A stretch of DNA of 64,000 bases from Pseudomonas sp. R28(2017). Its GTDB lineage: Bacteria; Pseudomonadota; Gammaproteobacteria; Pseudomonadales; Pseudomonadaceae. Both the position numbers and the translations under genes were made by a program. A model generated the notes under the pieces. It saw only the letters and a program-made list of their open reading frames with translations. It was not told the DNA's origin and searched no databases. The DNA lies in the NCBI RefSeq assembly GCF_002112505.1, contig NZ_NEHW01000002.1:519972-583971 (forward strand). Reading direction: 5' to 3'. Shown one piece after another: positions 35,032 to 43,084 of this stretch. Each line of letters starts with the position of its first letter. The stretch's first letter is position 1.

Positions 35032-36108
35032 ATGAGGCCGATGTCCATGGTTGCCCAAGAACAAGTACAAACCCCGCAGATGACGGACCCGGCCACGCAG
35101 ATCAAGCCTGAACTGCGTGTCGGTTTCGTGCTGCTCAACCAGTTCACCCTGGTACCCGTCGCCGGCCTGGTGGATTCGCTGCGCTTTGCCGCCGACAAGT
35201 CGTTCCGCAGCCAGCAGGTCTACTGCCAGTGGGACTGGATGACCCTCGACGACCAGCCGATCGCCGCCAGCTGTGGCATGCCGATTTCGCCGACCAAAGC
35301 GCTCAACCTGTTCGCCCAGTACGACTACATCGTGCTGGCCGGCGGCCTGCTCGGCGAAACCCGCAACCCGCCGGCCTGGCTGCTGGATGCGCTGCGTGAC
35401 GTGCATGCGGCGAACATCCCGATCATCGCCCTGTGCTCGGCGTCGTTCGTGCTGGGCAAGGCCGGCCTGCTCGACGGCCGCCGTTGCGCGGTGCATTTCA
35501 CCCTGCGCGACGAGTTCCGCGAGCGTTTTCCGCTATCGACCATGGTCATCGACAAGAGCTACGTCGATGACCGCGGCATCATCACCTGCCCGGGCGGCAC
35601 CGCCATCGACCTGGCGGCCAACCTGATCCGCCGCCACTGCGGTGCGGTGCGGGCGCAGAAGGGCCTGGAATACCTGCTGGTGGATGAGCGGGCCGAAGCA
35701 GAAAGCGACAAGGCTGCCAGCGACAGCGTGTACCAGAACGACCGGGTGCAGCGGGCGATCGCCTTCATGCGCGCCAACCTGGATGCGTCGATGACGCTCA
35801 AGGCAGTGGCCGAGGCGGTGGGTACCCACCCACGGCAGTTGCACCGCGAGTTCGTCGCCAACACCCAGGAGCCACCGGCCAACTACTGGCGCAAGCTGCG
35901 CCTGGATCACGCGCGGCGCCTGCTGGTGAACACCAGCCAGAACATCACCACCATCGCCTTGGCGTGCGGGTTTTCCGATGCATCGCACTTCATCCTGTGG
36001 TTCCGCAAGCAGTATGGCGAGACGCCCTACAGCTTCCGCAAGCGCCGTCACGAAGTGGAGCGCTTCGACTGGCATGGTGACAAAGTAGGCTTGGACCCTG
36101 ATTTGTAA
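35032..36108 (+). CDS. GlxA-family transcriptional regulator (DJ-1/PfpI domain plus AraC HTH)
   Basis: About 358 aa from the ATG at 35032 (AGCAGG six bases ahead); ATGs at 35041 and 35047 are alternatives. The sensor domain (about 28-195) has Ala-Leu-Cys-Ser-Ala-Ser-Phe at the nucleophile elbow, so unlike the paralogue at 21499 the Cys is retained. The AraC HTH pair is at about 240-340, with Ala-Val-Gly-Thr-His-Pro-Arg-Gln-Leu-His-Arg and Ala-Leu-Ala-Cys-Gly-Phe-Ser-Asp-Ala-Ser-His-Phe. It is divergent from the FAD oxidoreductase operon and probably activates it, and perhaps other parts of the 31-42 kb island, in response to the amine substrate. Confidence 0.85.
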   Translation: MRPMSMVAQEQVQTPQMTDPATQIKPELRVGFVLLNQFTLVPVAGLVDSLRFAADKSFRSQQVYCQWDWMTLDDQPIAASCGMPISPTKALNLFAQYDYIVLAGGLLGETRNPPAWLLDALRDVHAANIPIIALCSASFVLGKAGLLDGRRCAVHFTLRDEFRERFPLSTMVIDKSYVDDRGIITCPGGTAIDLAANLIRRHCGAVRAQKGLEYLLVDERAEAESDKAASDSVYQNDRVQRAIAFMRANLDASMTLKAVAEAVGTHPRQLHREFVANTQEPPANYWRKLRLDHARRLLVNTSQNITTIALACGFSDASHFILWFRKQYGETPYSFRKRRHEVERFDWHGDKVGLDPDL

Positions 36109-36118
36109 CTACGTTCAA

Positions 36119-36207
36119 GGGCCTATTCGCGGGCAAGCCCGCTCCCACAGGGATACGCGATCCCCTGTGGGAGCGGGCTTGCCCGCGAATGGGCCGCAAA
36201 GCGGCCC
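36119..36207. repeat. Inverted REP pair
   Basis: Exact inverted units at 36126-36152 and 36163-36189 with only a 10-bp loop, plus GGGCCGCAAAGCGGCCC to the right. It lies between the convergent GlxA-type and RidA genes. Confidence 0.9.
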
Positions 36208-36215
36208 CGACAATC

Positions 36216-36554
36216 TCAAAGCTGCCCAAAGGCCTGAATCTCGATCCTGTACTCAGGCGCCGCCAACGCAGCTCCCACGCAAGCCCGCACCGGTGGCTGC
36301 TTGCCGACCCAGGCGTCATACACCTCGTTCATCGCCGCAAACTCGCCCATGTCGGCCAGCCAGATCTGCATGCGTGTAAGGTGCTGCTTGCCAGCCCCGA
36401 CCTGCGCCAGCCACTGCTCCAGCTGCGCCAGCACGCAACGCGTCTGCGCAGCGATATCGCCTGCTTCCCGCGCAACGATCCCCGAGGTTTCGATGCGCCC
36501 GTCCACCAGCACCATCTGGCTGGCCCGTGGGCCCGGGTTGATCCGTTCGATCAT
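36216..36554 (-). CDS. RidA-family (Rid) enamine/imine deaminase-like protein
   Basis: 112 aa. It belongs to the YjgF/YER057c/UK114 family by Arg-Met-Gln-Ile-Trp-Leu-Ala-Asp-Met, the Glu-Val-Tyr-Asp-Ala-Trp-Val near 77-83 and the key Arg90 in Pro-Pro-Val-Arg-Ala-Cys-Val, the residue that holds the substrate carboxylate in RidA. The late Glu105 in Ile-Glu-Ile-Gln-Ala is also in place. RidA proteins hydrolyse 2-aminoacrylate and other enamines/imines produced by PLP or FAD enzymes. Subfamilies outside RidA proper (Rid1-7) often sit in catabolic operons, as here, next to three amine-oxidase-like genes. It starts 11 bp after the cupin gene, in the same operon. Confidence 0.85.
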   Translation of the reverse strand: MIERINPGPRASQMVLVDGRIETSGIVAREAGDIAAQTRCVLAQLEQWLAQVGAGKQHLTRMQIWLADMGEFAAMNEVYDAWVGKQPPVRACVGAALAAPEYRIEIQAFGQL

Positions 36555-36565
36555 CTGCCGGCTCC

Positions 36566-36916
36566 TCAGAACAGCACGTAGGTCTTGCGCAGGGTTTCGT
36601 GGATGTGCCACACGCCTTCGCAGTTTTCCGGGAACAGTACGGCATCGCCGGCACGCAGCTCGACCGGCTCGCCGCCGTCGGGGGTGAAGGTGCAGCTGCC
36701 GCTGATGATATGGCTGAACTCGCGGTTCTTGAGGAAGCGGCGGAACACGCCCGGGCTGCTTTCCCACACGCCGATGCTGGCGCCGACCGCTTCATCGGTC
36801 TGGTCCTGGGCGGAGGCGGCATGGGCGATCGGTTCGCCGATCGGCAGGCGGGCAGGGGCCGGTTCGCCCAGCAACGAGGCAGGGGCATTGCGGACTACGG
36901 TAAGGACTTGGCTCAT
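36566..36916 (-). CDS. Cupin-domain protein (DUF861-like)
   Basis: 116 aa, single conserved beta barrel. The cupin region has Glu-Phe-Ser-His-Ile-Ile-Ser-Gly-Ser-Cys-Thr-Phe-Thr-Pro-Asp-Gly-Gly near 66-82 and Ala-Gly-Asp-Ala-Val-Leu-Phe-Pro near 88-95, matching the (S)-ureidoglycine aminohydrolase-like DUF861 group. His69 is one possible metal ligand, and the full His-His-Glu-His set is not obvious, so it may be a binding protein. It lies between the MFS transporter (11 bp upstream) and the RidA gene. Confidence 0.8.
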   Translation of the reverse strand: MSQVLTVVRNAPASLLGEPAPARLPIGEPIAHAASAQDQTDEAVGASIGVWESSPGVFRRFLKNREFSHIISGSCTFTPDGGEPVELRAGDAVLFPENCEGVWHIHETLRKTYVLF

Positions 36917-36927
36917 GACGGGTTCCT

Positions 36928-38307
36928 TCAGGCTTTACGAGCGACGGTTTTGTAAGTTGGCGAAGCAGCTGCGGCTTGCCCACCCAAGGCGGCGGCCTGC
37001 TGCAGGTCGAGCTTGCTGGTTTCGGGGGCCAGCCACCAGGAGATCAGCGCGCCGAACAGCGAGATCAGGGCGGCGGCGAACATGGTGTTGGCCACGCCGT
37101 AACTGGCCAGGGAGATCGGTACCAGGTAGGTGCCCACGGCGGCGCCGATGCGCGACAGCGACGTGGCCAGGCCCACGGCAGAGGCGCGGATCTCGGTAGG
37201 GAACAGTTCGTTGGGGTACACGTATTCCAGCACCTGGGCACCGCCGATCAGCACCGCGTAGGCGCCGAACAGCACCAGCACGGTGGTTGGCGAAGCGTCC
37301 GGGAACACGCCCAGCAGCACCAGCGACATACCCGACCAGAGGAAGCTGTGGATCAGCATCTTGCGCCGGCCCAGGCGGTTGATCAGCAAGGTCGCCAGCA
37401 GGCAGCCGAGGGTGAACAGGAAGGTGATGGCGATCGAGCCATAGGCGGCCCAGTCGCCGGTCAGCTTCAGCGCCTGCAGCACCTTCGGGGCGAAGGCATA
37501 GATGGCGAACAGCGGCACGATGGCGCAGGTCCAGAACAGCGTGACGAAGGCCATGCGCTTGCCGTAGCCGGAGTGGAACAGCGACCACAGCGATACCGGT
37601 TTGCCGCTGCTCTGCTCGGGCAGGTCGGCAATCGAGTAGCTGGGGCCGTAGACCTTCTTGATCACTGCATCGGCCTCGGCAGTACGGCCCTTGCTCAGCA
37701 ACCAGCGCGGCGATTCCGGCGTGCCGCTGCGGGCGATCAGGAACAATGCACCCGGCACCAGGGCGCTGGCCAATACCCAGCGCCAGCCGTCGTCACCGCC
37801 CACGCGCAGCAGCAACTCGCCCACCACGTAGGCCACGGCGGCGCCGGCGAACCACATCAGCACCATGGCGGCGAGCAATGGCCCGCGCTGTTTGCGTGGC
37901 AGGAACTCGGCCAGCAGCGAGGTGGCGATCGGGTAGTCGGCACCGACCGCAATCCCGATCAGCAAGCGCCAGGCGAACAGCGCCCACGCCGACTCGACCC
38001 AGAACTGTGCCACCGAGAAACCGACGATGGCGATCAGGTCCACCAGGTACAGCACCTTGCGCCCGTACTTGTCGGTGAACCAGCCGCCGAGAAAGCCGCC
38101 AAGGAACACGCCGATCAGCGCCGAAGCGGCAATCAGGCCTTCCCAGAAGGCCGACAGCTGCAACGCGTTGGTGATCTGCAGCATGGCCACGCCGATGATG
38201 CTCAGCACATAGCCATCGAGGAACGGGCCGCCTGCGGAATAGACGGTCAGCTTGCGGTGGAAGGCGTTAAGCGGGGCATCTTCGACAGAGCGTTTGGATG
38301 TGGTCAT
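36928..38307 (-). CDS. MFS transporter of the sugar-porter type
   Basis: 459 aa, 12 membrane segments. Sugar_tr-type signatures: Gly-Gly-Trp-Phe-Thr-Asp-Lys-Tyr-Gly-Arg-Lys in loop 2-3, Pro-Glu-Ser-Pro-Arg-Trp-Leu after TM6, Asn-Arg-Leu-Gly-Arg-Arg in loop 8-9, and Phe-Pro-Thr-Glu-Ile-Arg-Ala near TM10. Relatives carry sugars, aromatic acids and niacin-like compounds. As the first gene of a minus-strand operon with the cupin and RidA genes, it probably imports the substrate of the island. Its promoter region shares a 47-bp element with the FAD oxidoreductase gene at 41036-42355. Confidence 0.84.
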   Translation of the reverse strand: MTTSKRSVEDAPLNAFHRKLTVYSAGGPFLDGYVLSIIGVAMLQITNALQLSAFWEGLIAASALIGVFLGGFLGGWFTDKYGRKVLYLVDLIAIVGFSVAQFWVESAWALFAWRLLIGIAVGADYPIATSLLAEFLPRKQRGPLLAAMVLMWFAGAAVAYVVGELLLRVGGDDGWRWVLASALVPGALFLIARSGTPESPRWLLSKGRTAEADAVIKKVYGPSYSIADLPEQSSGKPVSLWSLFHSGYGKRMAFVTLFWTCAIVPLFAIYAFAPKVLQALKLTGDWAAYGSIAITFLFTLGCLLATLLINRLGRRKMLIHSFLWSGMSLVLLGVFPDASPTTVLVLFGAYAVLIGGAQVLEYVYPNELFPTEIRASAVGLATSLSRIGAAVGTYLVPISLASYGVANTMFAAALISLFGALISWWLAPETSKLDLQQAAALGGQAAAASPTYKTVARKA

Positions 38308-38348
38308 TCAACTTACCTCTTGTTGTTATTCACGCGTCAGCGTCGCGG

Positions 38349-38395
38349 CACTATGGCACCGGCTTTGCGGGGCTCCATATAACGGCTGGGACGAG
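38349..38395 (-). promoter_or_regulatory. Shared promoter element, copy 1 (MFS operon)
   Basis: Read towards the MFS gene, it has CGTCCC, two bases, CCGTTATATG, then 21 bases to ATAGTG. 33 of 47 positions are identical to 42381-42427, with identical spacing of all blocks. The ATAGTG end fits a -10 region and the CCGTTATATG block an activator box over the -35 position. Confidence 0.6.
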
Positions 38396-38516
38396 TCATG
38401 GGATGCGCTGGCACGCCCAGCCCAGGGCTTATGCAAGTTGTCCTGGATGTTCTAGAGGGGAGGGTGCGGGCTTTTCTATGGTGGGCTGGCAGGCAAGGCT
38501 TGTTGTTGCCTTGCAG

Positions 38517-38610
38517 GCCTCTTCGCGGGCTTGCCCGCTCCCACAGGATTGCCGCAGCCCAGAAGCCGGTGCAGTACCTGTGGGAGCGGGCAAGCCCGCG
38601 AACAAGGCAA
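38517..38610. repeat. Inverted REP pair
   Basis: Units at 38522-38547 and 38577-38602 are exact inverted complements, with the head loop inverted relative to most pairs (GGGCTTGCCC on the left). Confidence 0.9.
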
Positions 38611-38653
38611 CGAAGATCTCCCAGAACAAGCACAAGAATCCGGAAACTGACTC

Positions 38654-40132
38654 ATGACCCGTCCCCCCTTGGAATCCCTCGACGGCGACCACTACGACGT
38701 GGTGGTCATCGGCGCCGGTGCGGTCGGCTGCGCCGCCGCCCGGCAACTGGCCGCGCGCAACTTCCGCACCCTGCTGGTCGACCGTGGCGACATCGGTGCC
38801 GGCACTTCGTCGCGCTCCAGCCGCATGCTCTACTCGGGCCTGGGCTACCTGGCCGCGCGCTACCCGCTGTGGCAGATCCCGTTCCGCCCGTTCGACATGT
38901 GGCAACGCCTGCGCTATACCCGCGAGGTGATGCGCTGCCGCGCCGAGTTGGTCAAGGACATGCCCGGGCACCTGACCAAGCACCGTTTCCACTACCCTTT
39001 CCGCAAGGGCGACCGCTACCCGCCGTGGCTGGTGGACATGGGCTTTCGCCTGGTCGAGGCGCTCGGTGGCTGGAAGGTACCGCTGGCCTACCGTCGCCAG
39101 TCGGCGCAGCAGGCGGCCGGCGACAGTGCCATGGCCGCCGGCCTGGGTGGGGCGCTGCGTGGTGTGGGGGTGTTCGAGGAATACATGTACGCCTGGCCCG
39201 AGCGCATCTGCGTCGATACCGCGCTGGATGCGCAATGGCGAGGGGCGGCGGTGCGCACCTATACCCGCGTCAGCCAGTTGCAGCGCGGCGAAGGCCAGTG
39301 GCGCTTGACCCTGGACGAGCAGGCCCCCGAAGCCCTCGGCCAGGCGCAGGTGACTGCCAAGGTGGTGATCAACGCCGCCGGGCCCTGGGTCGACCGTGTG
39401 GCAGGCGCTGCCGATCGTGGCCCCAGGGTGCTCGGCATCAAGGGCGTCAACGTCATGGTGCGGCTGCCCGAGGCCTATCGCGGCCAGGGCCTGGAGGCGT
39501 TCTCCAGCAAGGGCGAGCCGTACTACGTGTTCCCCTGGCGTGAGTTCCACTTCATCGGCCCGACCGAGTCGCACTTCACCGACGACCCGGACACCGTGCG
39601 CGTCGAGGACGGCGAAATCGACTACATCCTCGCCGAGGCCAATCACCTGTTTCCCGACCTGCAGCTGAGCCGCGCCGACGTGCAGCACTGTTGGTGCGGG
39701 GTGCGCCCGACTTCAACCCTGGATGGCCGCAGCACCTACCTGCCGGTGCGTCTGAGCGAGGCGGCCGGCAAGCCCGACCTGCTGACCCTGACCGGCTCGA
39801 CCATCATGCTCCACCGCCATGCCGCGCGGGTGATCGCCCGTGGCGTCGAGGCGCGGCTGGGCAAGCGGGGCAAGGCGCCCAAGGGCATGATCGAGCGCGA
39901 GCGCATCGATGGCGAGGACATCGCCCGCATCATCGGTCGCGAGCATGTGGTGCGGTTGGTGGACCTGGTGCGCCGGCGTTTGCCGTGGGGGCTCGACCCG
40001 GACCTGGGGCGTGAGCGGGTGGAGCAGTTGTCACACCGTGCGGCAGCGGCGATGGGCTGGTCTGAGGCCCGGCGCCAAGAAGAGCTAAAGCACTTTGAAG
40101 AGGACACGGCGCGGGTGTATCGGCAGCTCTAG
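38654..40132 (+). CDS. FAD-dependent oxidoreductase, glycerol-3-phosphate dehydrogenase (GlpD)-like
   Basis: 492 aa. N-terminal FAD fold Val-Val-Ile-Gly20-Ala-Gly-Ala-Val-Gly25 and Gly-Asp-Ile-Gly-Ala-Gly-Thr-Ser-Ser-Arg-Ser-Ser near 50-61, which matches the GlpD pattern, including the following Arg-Met-Leu-Tyr-Ser-Gly-Leu-Gly-Tyr-Leu. A C-terminal region (about 380-490) resembles the GlpD C-terminal domain. It is the only enzyme gene of the 31-42 kb island on the plus strand, and the true glpD normally lies with glpK and glpF, which are absent. A different hydroxy- or amino-substrate is therefore possible. It converges on the P5CR-like gene. Confidence 0.8.
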   Translation: MTRPPLESLDGDHYDVVVIGAGAVGCAAARQLAARNFRTLLVDRGDIGAGTSSRSSRMLYSGLGYLAARYPLWQIPFRPFDMWQRLRYTREVMRCRAELVKDMPGHLTKHRFHYPFRKGDRYPPWLVDMGFRLVEALGGWKVPLAYRRQSAQQAAGDSAMAAGLGGALRGVGVFEEYMYAWPERICVDTALDAQWRGAAVRTYTRVSQLQRGEGQWRLTLDEQAPEALGQAQVTAKVVINAAGPWVDRVAGAADRGPRVLGIKGVNVMVRLPEAYRGQGLEAFSSKGEPYYVFPWREFHFIGPTESHFTDDPDTVRVEDGEIDYILAEANHLFPDLQLSRADVQHCWCGVRPTSTLDGRSTYLPVRLSEAAGKPDLLTLTGSTIMLHRHAARVIARGVEARLGKRGKAPKGMIERERIDGEDIARIIGREHVVRLVDLVRRRLPWGLDPDLGRERVEQLSHRAAAAMGWSEARRQEELKHFEEDTARVYRQL

Positions 40133-40150
40133 ATATGCATGAAGGCTGCT

Positions 40151-40227
40151 GGCCTCTTCGCGGGCAAGCCCGCTCCCACAGGGCATGTGCGCCCCCTGTG
40201 GCAGCGGGCTTGCCCGCGAAGAGGCCG
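40151..40227. repeat. Inverted REP pair with one substitution
   Basis: Units at 40157-40183 and 40194-40220; the right unit carries GGCAGCGGG instead of GGGAGCGGG. Located between the convergent GlpD-like and P5CR-like genes. Confidence 0.88.
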
Positions 40228-40240
40228 GAGCAGGAAACGC

Positions 40241-41023
40241 CTATCGCCCAGCCAACCCCGAGCGGGTCAGCAAGGCATCCAGCACCACCTCGCAAGCCGC
40301 CCCCCAGTTGGCACTCACCGGTTGATGCATCAACACCGCCAGACCATCGGCAGTAAAAGTCCCGGGCGTGGCAATCGCCTGCCCCAGGGCCTTCAAGGTG
40401 TACTCCGGCTGGTGCTGCGCACTGGTCACGCAATCTTGCAGGTTGCCCAGCACCAATGCCCGCGCCTCAGCCGCCGGCAGGCCCTTGTCGATCAGCCACT
40501 GCTGCAGGTCATGCAACAGGAAGTAGAACCAGCCATTCATGCACGCCGCCACCGTGGCCAGCTCGAATGCCGGTTCATCCTGCACCACCACCAGGTTGCC
40601 CAAGGGCCCCAGGTGCTGTTCGGTCAGCGCATCGGCCGGGCACACCACCACGGTGGACTGGTTGTACTGCGCCGCATACGACAACATCACCCGCACGCAA
40701 TGGGCGCCGGGGAAGGCCGTGGCCAGCAGCGCCAGGCTGACCCCGGCGGCCAGCGATACCAGGCGCTGGCCGGGGCGCAGGCGCACCTCGCCCGCCAGTT
40801 GCGCCAGCGACTCCGGGCGCACGCCGAGGATCACCAGGTCAGCCTGGTCGACCACGGCCTGGTTGCTCGGCAACACCTTGCAACCGTACTCGGCCGCCAG
40901 CGCTTCGGCGCGCCGAGCGTTGCGCGGCGACAAGTACAGCGTGCCCTTGAACCCACTGCGGCGCAGGCCGACCACGACTTTTTCGGTCAGCTCGCCGACC
41001 CCGAGAATACCCAGGCTATGCAT
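40241..41023 (-). CDS. Pyrroline-5-carboxylate reductase-family imine reductase
   Basis: 260 aa, the length of ProC. The N-terminal NAD(P) fold has Ile-Leu-Gly-Val-Gly-Glu-Leu and Leu-Ser-Pro-Arg-Asn; later Val-Ile-Leu-Gly-Val-Arg-Pro and Leu-Val-Ser-Leu-Ala-Ala-Gly-Val-Ser match ProC. The conserved ProC C-terminal signature (Pro-Gly-Gly-Thr-Thr...) reads Thr-Pro-Gly-Thr-Phe-Thr-Ala-Asp-Gly here, so it is a divergent paralogue, not the biosynthetic enzyme. It starts 12 bp after the FAD oxidoreductase gene in the same operon. The pair would make an imine and then reduce it, or recycle a cyclic imine by-product. Confidence 0.82.
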   Translation of the reverse strand: MHSLGILGVGELTEKVVVGLRRSGFKGTLYLSPRNARRAEALAAEYGCKVLPSNQAVVDQADLVILGVRPESLAQLAGEVRLRPGQRLVSLAAGVSLALLATAFPGAHCVRVMLSYAAQYNQSTVVVCPADALTEQHLGPLGNLVVVQDEPAFELATVAACMNGWFYFLLHDLQQWLIDKGLPAAEARALVLGNLQDCVTSAQHQPEYTLKALGQAIATPGTFTADGLAVLMHQPVSANWGAACEVVLDALLTRSGLAGR

Positions 41024-41035
41024 GTTGCCTCCTTA

Positions 41036-42355
41036 TCAGCTTTCCATGCCTGCGCGGCGCTGGCCCCAGTGCAGGTTCAGGTTGACCCCCACGCTCAGCA
41101 GCGGTTCCGGCGGGTTGCGGTTGGGCCCGTCGGAGCCGAGCAGGAAGTCGATCAGCTCGTCGCGCTCGCCGCTCAGCCAGTCGGCCAGCAGGGTGCCGGT
41201 GGCGGTGCCACGGGTGATGCCCAGGCCGTTGCAGCACAGCGCCGCGTGCACGTTCGGCGCCAGGGTGCCGAAGTGCGACAGGTGGTTGCGCGACAGGCAC
41301 ATGGAGCCGCCCCAGGTGAATTCGAACGGCAGGCCCGAGAGCATCGGGAAGCGCCGCTCGAACGACGCGCGGTGCTGGCGCCCGGCACGGTCCAGGTAGC
41401 GCTGCTGGGCACGGCCGTTGGCGTTGAAGCTGAAGCTGTTGCGCACCAGCAGGCGCTGGTCCGGGGTGCGCCGCAGGGTGCTGCCGAACGGGTCGGCGGG
41501 GATGATGCCCCAGGTGGCCTTGCCGCCCAGGCGCGCCTGCTCGTCTTCGGTCAGTGCGCGGGTCATGCTGGCATAGGTGAAGATCGGCAGCAGCCGGCCC
41601 GGCAGGAAACCGAAGTACGAGGCGAAGGCATTGTTGGTCAGCAGCAGCTGGTCGGCGACGATCTCGCCGTGGGCATGCTTGAGGGTGATGCGCCGGCCCT
41701 GTTCCAGGCGGGTGATGGTGGTGCCTTCGTACAGCGTGACATTGCCCGGCAGGCTTTCGGCCAGGCCCTTGGCCAGCGCGGCCGGCTGCAGCAGCTGGGT
41801 GCCGGGGGTGTACAGCGCCTTGCGGTAGAAGGCGGTGCCGAAGTGCTCGGGCAGGTCGCGGGTGTCGATCATTTCATAGGGCTGGCCGAGCTTGTCGAGG
41901 CCGCTGCGGTAGGCCTCGAGCACCGCCAGGCCCTTGTCTTCGACCGCGGCCTGGTACTTGCCGTCCGGGCGGATCTGGCAGTCGATGCCGTGCTGGTTGA
42001 TCAGCCCGCGCAGGATCGATTGGGCGCGCAGGTTGAGCTTGAGGTTCATCCGCGCCGTGGCCAGGTCGCCGATGTAGTCGGGGGCGCCGATGTCGTGGGG
42101 CAGGTCGATGGCAAAGCCGGAGTTGCGCCCTGATGCGCCAAAGCCGACCTCCTGGGCCTCGACCAGGATGATCTCGTCGTCAGGGTGGTGAAGCGCCAGT
42201 TGTCGCGCAGCCGCAAGGCCGGTGAAGCCCGCGCCGAGCACCACCCAGCGCGCCTCGCTCCGCCCCCGGTGCGCGGCGCGTGGCTGGCGCTCGGGGCTGA
42301 GGTGGAACCAGCCGCAACCGTTGTCGTCCGCGGGGGTAGAGGTGTTTCTGTACAT
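41036..42355 (-). CDS. FAD-dependent amine oxidoreductase (DAO/PuuB-like)
   Basis: 439 aa. Dinucleotide fold Val-Leu-Gly41-Ala-Gly-Phe-Thr-Gly46 follows a 35-residue N-terminal extension. Gly-Phe-Gly-Ala-Ser-Gly-Arg-Asn-Ser-Gly-Phe near 72-82 is the DAO/PuuB motif, and the C-terminal FAD contact Cys-Asn-Gly-Leu-Gly-Ile-Thr-Arg-Gly-Thr is at about 388. It is related to, but distinct from, the oxidoreductase at 33458. It heads an operon with the P5CR-like gene. Its upstream region carries the second copy of the 47-bp element found before the MFS transporter, so transporter and oxidase are likely switched together. Confidence 0.84.
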   Translation of the reverse strand: MYRNTSTPADDNGCGWFHLSPERQPRAAHRGRSEARWVVLGAGFTGLAAARQLALHHPDDEIILVEAQEVGFGASGRNSGFAIDLPHDIGAPDYIGDLATARMNLKLNLRAQSILRGLINQHGIDCQIRPDGKYQAAVEDKGLAVLEAYRSGLDKLGQPYEMIDTRDLPEHFGTAFYRKALYTPGTQLLQPAALAKGLAESLPGNVTLYEGTTITRLEQGRRITLKHAHGEIVADQLLLTNNAFASYFGFLPGRLLPIFTYASMTRALTEDEQARLGGKATWGIIPADPFGSTLRRTPDQRLLVRNSFSFNANGRAQQRYLDRAGRQHRASFERRFPMLSGLPFEFTWGGSMCLSRNHLSHFGTLAPNVHAALCCNGLGITRGTATGTLLADWLSGERDELIDFLLGSDGPNRNPPEPLLSVGVNLNLHWGQRRAGMES

Positions 42356-42380
42356 GGGATTTTATCCGTGTTGTTTTCTC

Positions 42381-42427
42381 CACTATCGCATCGGGGTTTA
42401 CGGCGGGCATATAACGGGAGGGACGGG
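42381..42427 (-). promoter_or_regulatory. Shared promoter element, copy 2 (FAD/P5CR-like operon)
   Basis: Same block order and spacing as 38349-38395: CGTCCC, CCGTTATATG, then 21 bases to ATAGTG, which here ends 26 bases before the start codon. Confidence 0.6.
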
Positions 42428-42444
42428 TGGTGGGATGTTCGGGC

Positions 42445-42975
42445 TCAGCTGCTTCCAGGGGGGCGGCGGCGGTACAGCGGCCGTGGGGTACTTGGGTCGA
42501 TTTCGGTCAGCAGGCTGCCAGTCGCCACGAACCCGGCACGTTCGGCCAGGCGCTGGCTGGCGTGGTTGTCGATGTCGGTGGTCAGCCACACCGGGGCATC
42601 CACGGCATCCAGCAGGCAGGTCAGCGCCTCGCGCATCAGGCCCTGGCCACTGCTTGCACGGTTGACCCAATAGCCCACTTCGTACTCGTCATTGCGGGGG
42701 CGCAGGCCGATGCAGCCGATCACCTCGCCGCTGCCTGGGGCCAGCACGAAATAGCGCTTTTCCTTGGCCGGGTCGAGGAACTCCTCGGCGCTCAGCTGCA
42801 GGCTGTCGCGCACTTCATTCAAGGTCCAGTCAGGCTTGGCCCAGGCCAGAAAGGGTTGGTGCAGGGGGTAGCTGTCGATCAGGGCCTGTTGCAGCTGCTG
42901 GGCAAAAGCCGGGGCAGGGCGGACCAACATCGTGCGCGGCGTGGACAGGGTACGGGGCAGCGTGGGGTAGGGCAT
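42445..42975 (-). CDS. GNAT-family acetyltransferase, RimJ/RimL-like
   Basis: 176 aa. Typical features: Gly-Glu-Val-Ile-Gly-Cys-Ile-Gly-Leu-Arg near 83-92, Glu-Val-Gly-Tyr-Trp-Val-Asn near 98-104, the acetyl-CoA motif Ser-Gly-Gln-Gly-Leu-Met-Arg-Glu-Ala near 109-117, and Asn-His-Ala-Ser-Gln-Arg-Leu-Ala-Glu-Arg-Ala-Gly-Phe near 137-149. Members acetylate N-terminal amines of ribosomal proteins or small molecules; the target here is unknown. Single gene, divergent from the GST-like gene. Confidence 0.84.
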   Translation of the reverse strand: MPYPTLPRTLSTPRTMLVRPAPAFAQQLQQALIDSYPLHQPFLAWAKPDWTLNEVRDSLQLSAEEFLDPAKEKRYFVLAPGSGEVIGCIGLRPRNDEYEVGYWVNRASSGQGLMREALTCLLDAVDAPVWLTTDIDNHASQRLAERAGFVATGSLLTEIDPSTPRPLYRRRPPGSS

Positions 42976-43084
42976 TACGGGCCTTCCTGGCAGGTTGATC
43001 GGCGCATCTAAGCATACTTTTGTGTAGTCTGTGTTAGCCCCGCGTGGGCCTGCCGATCATTCAAAGGAAACTGAAGGTCACCTC

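Larger units (their letters stand above)
38308..38653. promoter_or_regulatory. Divergent region between MFS operon and GlpD-like gene
   Basis: 346 bp. It contains the shared promoter element (38349-38395), an REP pair (38522-38602) and otherwise no gene that I can support. The plus-strand gene at 38654 has a weak ribosome site, so its promoter is not clear. Confidence 0.5.

Noticed and set aside
38354..38369. TGGCAC-CGGCT-TTGCG, a near-perfect sigma-54 -24/-12 match on the plus strand before the GlpD-like gene
   Set aside because: It lies inside the minus-strand shared element, and the related copy at 42381-42427 has TCGCAT and TTTACG here, so the match is not conserved. The next plus-strand start is about 270 bp away beyond a REP pair. 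It is probably chance in GC-rich DNA, where GGCACCGGCTT also occurs in REP linkers.
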